Origin: Purshia tridentata
Lineage: Eukaryota > Streptophyta > Magnoliopsida > Rosales > Rosaceae
Assembly (NCBI GenBank): GCA_003254885.1
Contig: QANT01009321.1
Span: forward strand, 1-64,000
DNA length: 64,000 nt
Direction: 5' to 3'
The notes beneath the pieces are model-generated. The model ran no database searches and was not told where the DNA came from. It saw only the letters and a list, made by a program, of their open reading frames with translations. The translations under genes were made by a program, and so were the position numbers. Positions 57,379 to 64,000 of this stretch are shown here, piece after piece. Position 1 is the first letter of the stretch, and the number at the start of each line of letters is the position of its first letter.

Positions 57379-57560
57379 TAATCCTAGTGGGACGAGGAAA
57401 GTTAAATCCTAGTGGGACTAGGAAAGGTAAACCCTAGTTGGACTGAAAAGGGAAATCCTAATTGCATTAGGAAAACCTATTCCTAGTTGGACTAGGAAAA
57501 CCTATTCCTAGTTGGACTAGGAAAACCTAACCCTAGTTGGACAAAGTTTCCTAGTGGACC
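57379..57560. repeat. Tandem CCTAGT-N3-ACTAGG units in the solo LTR
   Basis: About seven units of 20-25 bp contain the inverted repeat CCTAGT-N3-ACTAGG or decayed forms of it. Two consecutive perfect copies with TGG in the centre start at 57482 and 57507, 25 bp apart. It corresponds to the array at 26728-26900 in the related LTR. Confidence 0.8.
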
Positions 57561-57823
57561 AAGGAATGTTGGGCCAAGGTCAAATGGGTTCTAGAAGCTT
57601 CAATGGGCTCAAGCTATCATCACATGAAGGATTGGGCCTAAGGTGGCATGCGCATGGACCAAGGGAGAGGCCCACATGCATGCAAGGGAAGAGGCGCAAG
57701 GCATATGGGCTTAAGTGATGCCCTTGCTGCAAGCCCACTTGGGGAAACCCTAATCCCACTTTCCTATTTGTGCTGCAAGTTACCTAGTCCTTGGAGGCCA
57801 AGGAATCAGCACCTCCTCACTCC

Positions 57824-57833
57824 TATATAAGGG
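57824..57833 (+). promoter_or_regulatory. TATA box of the plus-oriented LTR
   Basis: The sequence cctatataaggg is a strong plant TATA match inside the LTR, with about 1.2 kb of LTR downstream. It fixes the transcriptional direction of this element as plus. Confidence 0.55.
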
Positions 57834-59021
57834 CCTCCTCTCCTCATTATTTGATATCAACTTTCACATCTAGAGAGCTACACATCTTTACGCCACAAAA
57901 TCAGAATTTTTTATTTTTAGGGAGAAAGAGGGAGAGTGTGCCGCAAGCAAGCCAAGCCAAGAGAGAGAGTGTGCTGTTCAGCCCTAGAGGATCAAGAGGA
58001 GGCCGTGACACCCTTGCTGCCCCAGCCTTGCCGTGAGCATCAAGGAGGACCCCCTGCTGCCTTAGCCTTGCCGCAAGCTCCCTAGCCCTTGCCGTGACTT
58101 CCTTGTGGTTTCCTTCTTCCTTTTTCATGCTCTTTGCATTGTTTTATTATTTTTAAGTGTTAATTAAGACCTTGAACACGGATTGGCAGTTTGTTTATTC
58201 AATTAAATATTTTATTTACATGTTCATGTCTTAGTCACTTTTATGCATTGTTAAGTTAAAGATGAAGCCTCTATTTATGTTCAATGTTTGAAGTATGATT
58301 TCTGGAATTAATGATGATGGTACTTACATAAAATCCTATTACCTAATTAAACAAGGCACTAGTTGTAGAGTCTTTAGGATTGGCCACCTTAAGGGTAAGC
58401 ATCTAGTGACGTTATAAAATTGAATAAGCTCGAAAGGATGACAATTTTAGAAGTAACAAACAGCCGCTTAAGCAACGGTTGTGGTAATAGTATTTGTATG
58501 GTAGCGCCGTGTAAATTTGGTTGGAAAGGGGGTCTGCGTGTTTGACATCTTCATAGAACTTAATGACTCTTGCATGGGTGATCGCCCTAGTTTATCTAGG
58601 AACATGCACGTTAACTTGCTAGGGTAGGCCCGATAAGCTCTTAGTATATGCATAAGGAAGGTATAACGCCAAAGGGAAATAGCCAAAGCCTTTGGTAGTC
58701 AAACTTTATGTTCGTAGTCTTTTGAAATTGCATGATTATCATATTAGTTGATCACTGATACTTTGGTGGATTCTGATGCTTAACAATGCCATGAAAGTAT
58801 GTGTGTGTGTGTGTTAGAGTGTGTATGTGAGTTTTGACCTTAAATCTAAACCCCCATGCCGTGTGTCTGTGTTGTGAATAAGCTGAATTGATTTGATGTT
58901 ATTTACCTATTCCCTATGGGATCGACGTCGTTATTTGCATGCTTTGCTATGCCGCGATTCGTGCACTTGCGAGTAAACTTAGAATTGAGTATTTACTTGG
59001 TTCTAAGAAAACACATCAACA

Positions 59022-62000
59022 CTTACCCACATCTTTCTTGCAAACTAGGCACGTTTTGGTACAAATTGCATAAAATTGGATTGAGTACGCACCGAAATGA
59101 CGTTTTCGTGCCTTCTAAACACGAAATGTGCTCCTTTAGGGCTAGAATGCTAATCCAAGCATGAGAACGTGCTTCCCCATGTCTTTCTTGCCAACCGATA
59201 ACGTTTTGGTGCAACTTCAACCAAATTCTACAGGGAGTGCACCGAAACGACGTCTTCGTTCATTCCTAATACCCAAAGTGGTTCTTTCGGACTAGCACGC
59301 TAATCGAGACATTAGAGAGTGCTTCCTCACCTCTTTCTTGCCAATCAGGCACGTTTTGGTGCAATTTGGATCAAGTTAGACTGAGTATGCACCCAAATGA
59401 CGTATTGGTGCACTCTTAGCACCTAAAGTTGTTCTTTGGGGCTTGAAAGCTTATCGTGACATGAGAGGGTACTTCCCCATGTCATTATTTTCAACGGAGA
59501 ACATTTGGGAGCAAGTTTAATCGAATTGGACTCAGTGTGCACCGAAATGACAATTTCATGCATTCTTAAGACCTCAAGTGGTTCCTCAGAGTTAGCAGGC
59601 TAATATCTAGACATGAGAAAGTGCTTCCATATGTCTTTCTTGCCCACCAAGGAGGTTTTCATGGGATTCGACGAATTTGGACTTAGTACGCACCGAAATG
59701 CTGTTTTCGCACATTCTTAACACCTAAAGTGGTTCTCTAGGGCAGGCACACTAATCGAGACATGAGAACGTACGTCCTCATGTTCTTCTTGCCAACCGGG
59801 TAGGTTTGCATGCAATTTAGACGAAAGTAGACTAAGTGTGCATTGAAATGAGGTTTTAGTTACTTTTTAACGCAAAATGTGCTTCTTGCCAACCGCGCAC
59901 GATTCGGCGCAACTTCAACAAAGTCCTGCACAGTGTGCACCGAAAATGACGTTCCTTGCATTCTCAACACCTAAACTGGTTCGTTGGGGCTAGAACGCTC
60001 ATCCAAACAAACGAAAGTGGTTCCTCATGTCCTTGTTGCCAACCGGGGACGTTTTGGTGCAATTGAAACGAGATTGGGTTAGGAGGCACCGAAATGGGGT
60101 TTTCGTGCGTTCTTATCAAAAGCATGCGCTTCTTGAGGGCTAGAACACAAATCCAAGAGTGAGAAAGTGCTTCCCCACATCTTTCTTGCCAACCGGGCGC
60201 GTTTTGGTGGAAATTGCACGAAATTGGATTGAGTACGTACCGAAATGATGTTTTCGTGCCTTCTAAACACGAAATGTGCTCCTTTAGGGCTAGAATGCTA
60301 ATCCAAGCATGAGAAAGTTCTTCCCCATGTCTTTCTTGCCGACCGATAACGTTTTGGTGCAACTTCAACCAAATTGTACAGGGGGCGCACCGAAACGACG
60401 TCTTCGTTCATTCCTAACACCCAAAGTGGTTCTTTAGGACTAGCTCGCTAATCGAGATATTAGAGAGCGCTTCCTCACCTCTTTCTTGCCAATCGGGCAC
60501 GTTTTGGTGCAATTTGGACCAAGTTAGACTGAGTACGCACCGAAATGACGTACTGGTGCAGTCTTAGCACCAAAAGTTGTCTTTGGGGCTTGAACGCTTA
60601 TCGTGACATGAGAGAGTGCTTCCCCATGTCATTAGTTTCAACAGAGAACATCTGGGTGCAAGTTTAATCGAATTGGACTCAGTGTGCACCCAAATCACAA
60701 TTTCGTGCATTCTTAAGACCTCAAGTGGTTCCTTAGGGTTAGCACGCTAATATCTAGACATGCGAAAGTGCTTCCATATGTCTTTCTTGCCCACCAAGGA
60801 GGTTTTGCTGCGATTTGGACAAAAATTTGGACTTAGTACGCACCGAAATGTTGTTTTCGCACATTCTTAACACCTAAAGTGGTTCTTTAGGGCAGGCACG
60901 CTAATCGAGACATGAGACCGTGCGTCCTCATGTTCTTTTTGCCAACCGGGCAGGTTTTGACGCAATTTAAACGAAAATAGACTGAGTGTGCAGTGAAATG
61001 AGGTTTTAGTTACTTTTTAACGCAAAATGTGCTTCTTGCCAATCGTGCACGTTTCGGCGCAACTTTAACAAAGTCGTGCACAGTGTGCACCGAAATGATG
61101 TTCCATGCCTTCTTAACACCTGAACTGGTTCGTTGGTGCTAGAACGCTAATCCAGACAAGAGAAAGTGGTTCCTCATGTCGTTGTTGCCAATCGGGGACG
61201 TTTTGGTGCAATTGAAACGAGATTGGGTTGAGGAGGCACCGAAATGGGGTTTTCGTGCGTTGTTATCGAAAGCATGCGCTTCTTGAGGGCTAGAACGCTA
61301 ATCCAAGAATGAGAAATTGCTTCCCCACATCTTTCTTGCCAACCGGGCACGTGTTGGTGGAAATTGCACGAAATTGGTTTGAGTACGCATCGAAATGATG
61401 TTTTCGTGCCTTCTAAACACGAAATGTGCCCCTTTAGGACTAGAATGCTAATCCAAGCATGAGAAAGTGCTTCCCCATGTCTTTCTTGCCGACCGATAAC
61501 GTTTTGGTGCAAATTCAACCAAATTGTCCAGGGGGCGCACCGAAACGATGTCTTCGTTCATTCCTAACACCCAAAGTGGTTCTTTAGGACTAGCACGCTA
61601 ATCGACACATTAGAGAGGGCTTCCTCACCTCTTTCTTGCAAATCGGGCATGTTTTGTTGCACTTTGGACCAACCTAGACTGAGTACGCACCGAAATGACG
61701 TATTGGTGCACTCTTAGCACCTAAAGGTTTTCCTTGGGTCTTCCAAGTTTAATCGAATTGGACTCGTTGTGCACCGAAATGACAATTTCGTGCATTCTTA
61801 AGACCTCAAGTGGTTCCTTAGGGTTAGCACGCTAATATCTAGAGATGAGAAAGTGCTTCCATATGTCTTTCTTGTCTGCCAAGGAGGTTTTGCTGCGATT
61901 TGGACAAATTTGGACTTAGTATGTACCGAAATGTTTTTTTCGAGCATTCTTAACACCTAAAGTGGTTCTTTAGGGGAGGCACGCTAATCGAGACATAAGA

Positions 62001-64000
62001 CCGTGCGTCCTCATGTTCTTCTTGCCAACCGGGCAGGTTTTGATGTAATTTAGACGAAAGTAGACTGAGTGTGCACTGAAATGAGGTTTTAGTTACTTTT
62101 TAACGCAAAATGTGCTTCTTGCCACCCGCGCACGTTTCGGCGCAACTTTAACAAAGTCATGCACAGTGTGTACCGAAATGATGTTCCATGCCTTCTTAAC
62201 ACCTGAACTGGTTCGTTGGTGCTAGAACGCTAATCCAGATAGGAGAAAGTGGTTCCTCATGTCCTTTTTTCCAACCGGGGACGTTTTGGTGCAATTCAAA
62301 CGAGATTGGGTTGAGGAGGCACCGAAATGTGGTTTTCGTGCGTTCTTATCGAAAGCATGCGCTTCTTTAGGACTAGAATGCTAATCCAAGCATGAGAAAG
62401 TGCTTCCCCATGTCTTTCTTGCCAACCGATAACGTTTTGGTACAAATTCAACCAAATTGTCCAGGGGGCACACCGAAACGACGTCTTCGTTCATTCCTAT
62501 CACCCAAAGTGATTGTTTAGGACTAGCACGCTAATCGAGACATTAGAGAGTGCTTCCTCACCTCTTTCGTGCCAATCGGGCACGTTTTGGTGCAATTTGG
62601 ACCAAGTTAGACTGAGTACGCACCGAAATGACGTATTGGTGCACTCTTAGCACCTAAAGTTGTTCTTTGGGGCTTGAACGCTTATCGTGACATGAGAGAG
62701 TGCTTCCCCATGTCATTCTTTTCAACAGAGAACATTTGGGAGCAAGTTTCATCGAATTGGACTCAGTGTGCACCAAAATGACAATTTCGTGCATTCTTAA
62801 GACCTCAAGTGGTTCCTTAGGGTTAGCTCGCTAATATCTAGACATGAGAAAGTTCTTCCATATGTCTTTCTTGCCCACGAAGGAGGTTTTGGTGCGATTT
62901 GGACGAATTTGGACTTAGTACGCACCGAAATGTTGTTTTCGCGCATTCTTAACACCTAAAGTGGTTCTTTAGGGTAGGCACGTTAATCGACACATGAGCA
63001 CGTGCGTCCTCATGTTCTTCTTGCCAACTGGGCAGGTTTTGATGCAATTTAGACGAAAGTAGACTGAGTGTGCACTGAAATGTGGTTTTAGTAACTTTTT
63101 AACGCAAAATGTGCTTCTTGAGGGCTAGAACGTTAATCCAAGTATGAGAACGTGCTTCTTGCCAACCGCGCACGTTTTGGCGCAACGTTAACAAAGTAGT
63201 GCACAGTGTGCACCGAAATGACGTTCCATGCATTCTTAACCCCTAAACTGGTTCGTTGGGGCTAGAACGCTAATCCAAACAAGAGAAAGTGGGTCCTCAT
63301 GTCCTTGTTGCCAACCGGGGACGTTTTGGTGCAATTGAAACGAGATTGGGTTGAGGAGGAACCGAAATGGGGTTTTCGTGCCTTCTTATCAAAAGTATGC
63401 GCTTCTTGAGGGATAGAACGCTAATGCAAGAGTTAGAAAGTGCTTCCCCACATCTTTCTTGCCAATCGGGGACGTTTTGGTGGAAATTGCACGAAATTGG
63501 ATTGACTACGCACTGAAATGATGTTTTCGTGCCTTCTAAACACGAAATGTGCTCCTTTAAGGCTAGAATGCTAATCCAAGCATGAGAAAGTGCTTCCCAA
63601 CCTTTTGGTGCAACTTCAACCAAATTGTATAGGGTGCGCACCGAAACGACATCTTCATTCGTTCCTAACACCCAAAGTGGTTCTTTAGGACTAGCACGCT
63701 AATCGAGACATTAGAGAGTGCTTCCTCACCTCTTTCTTCCCAATAGGGCACGTTTTGGTACAATTTGACCAAGTTAGACTGAGTACGCACCGAAATGACG
63801 TATTGGTGCACCCTTAGCACCTAAAGTTCTTCTTTTGGGCGTGAAAGCTTATCTTGACATGAGAGAGTGCTTCCCCATGTCATTGTTTTCAACAGAGAAC
63901 ATTTGGGTGCAAGTTTAATCGAATTGGACTCAGTGTGCACCGAAATGACAATTTCGTGAATTCTTAAGACCTCAAGTGGTTCCTTAGGGTTAGCACGCTA
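59022..64000. repeat. Satellite block 5: family B octamer higher-order repeats, running off the window
   Basis: Eight monomer types of about 150 bp recur in order. Units marked by the 'accaaggagg' monomer start at 59646, 60793, 61878 and 62877, with spacings of 1147, 1085 and 999 bp. The shorter spacings come from a partial deletion near 61740 and the loss of one monomer near 62356. The array continues past base 64000. Minus-strand frames 59964-60368, 61174-61518 and 63297-63671 are repeat readings. Confidence 0.92.

Larger units (their letters stand above)
57124..59021 (+). mobile_element. Solo LTR of the same family as 25330-27072, opposite orientation, no matching TSD
   Basis: It begins TGTTTTTATATGC and ends ACATCAACA. 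Read in reverse it matches the solo LTR at 25330-27072 over several blocks: 'cctagaacgctagaacttggcgttttgtgt' (57151 on), 'cttgcatgggtgatcgccctagtttatc' (58569 on) and 'cgtgcacttgcgagtaa' (58959 on). The plus strand is the transcribed strand: a TATA box (tatataagg) lies at about 57824. The 5 bp outside the ends are AGGCA and CTTAC, which do not match, and about 25 bp of satellite are missing at the junction. The frames 57648-57830, 57791-58036 and 57901-58128 read the GC-rich middle and are not supported as genes. A (TG)n run lies at 58799-58813. Confidence 0.8.

Noticed and set aside
57791-58036. 81-codon ORF, with 57648-57830 and 57901-58128, as genes
   Set aside because: They lie within an LTR, overlap on both strands and have no domain.

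Overview
This window looks like nuclear DNA of a flowering plant, most likely a eudicot. It is AT-rich and intergenic, holds plant-type retrotransposons (LINE/L1, Gypsy of Athila type, Copia relics), and has one small family of plant NDR1/HIN1-like (LEA_2) membrane-protein genes. No species is assigned. Three single N characters (269, 2650, 30696) mark assembly joins.

Layout. 1-6200: gene-free DNA with local tandem duplications, a Copia gag relic near 3 kb and a probable solo LTR (3857-5938). The presumed U3 of that LTR carries two arrays of short palindromes. 6200-15243: three tandem copies of a segment with one LEA_2/NHL gene each, all on the minus strand (6260-6880, 9197-9817, 14105-14725). 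Copies 2 and 3 are nearly identical. Two non-autonomous DNA transposons (10365-11620 and 12720-13562) interrupt the second segment; the other copies help show their boundaries. 15244-18916: no recognisable gene.

18917-64000: a satellite array of about 150-bp monomers arranged in higher-order repeats (HORs), about 24 kb of satellite in five blocks. A HOR of about 1.40 kb (family A) runs to about 54.85 kb; a different HOR of 0.89-1.15 kb (family B) continues to the window end. Four retroelements split the array: a solo LTR (25330-27072, TSD CATGC), a decayed LINE (32705-38044, minus strand), a nearly complete but dead Athila-like Gypsy element (39362-51278, minus strand, TSD TGCTT), and a second solo LTR of the first one's family in the opposite orientation (57124-59021, no matching TSD).

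The only credible host genes are the three LEA_2/NHL paralogues. The remaining long ORFs are transposon relics or frames that stay open by chance through satellite or simple sequence. A long HOR satellite with nested retroelements suggests pericentromeric or other heterochromatin beside a small recently duplicated gene cluster; the chromosomal position is inference.
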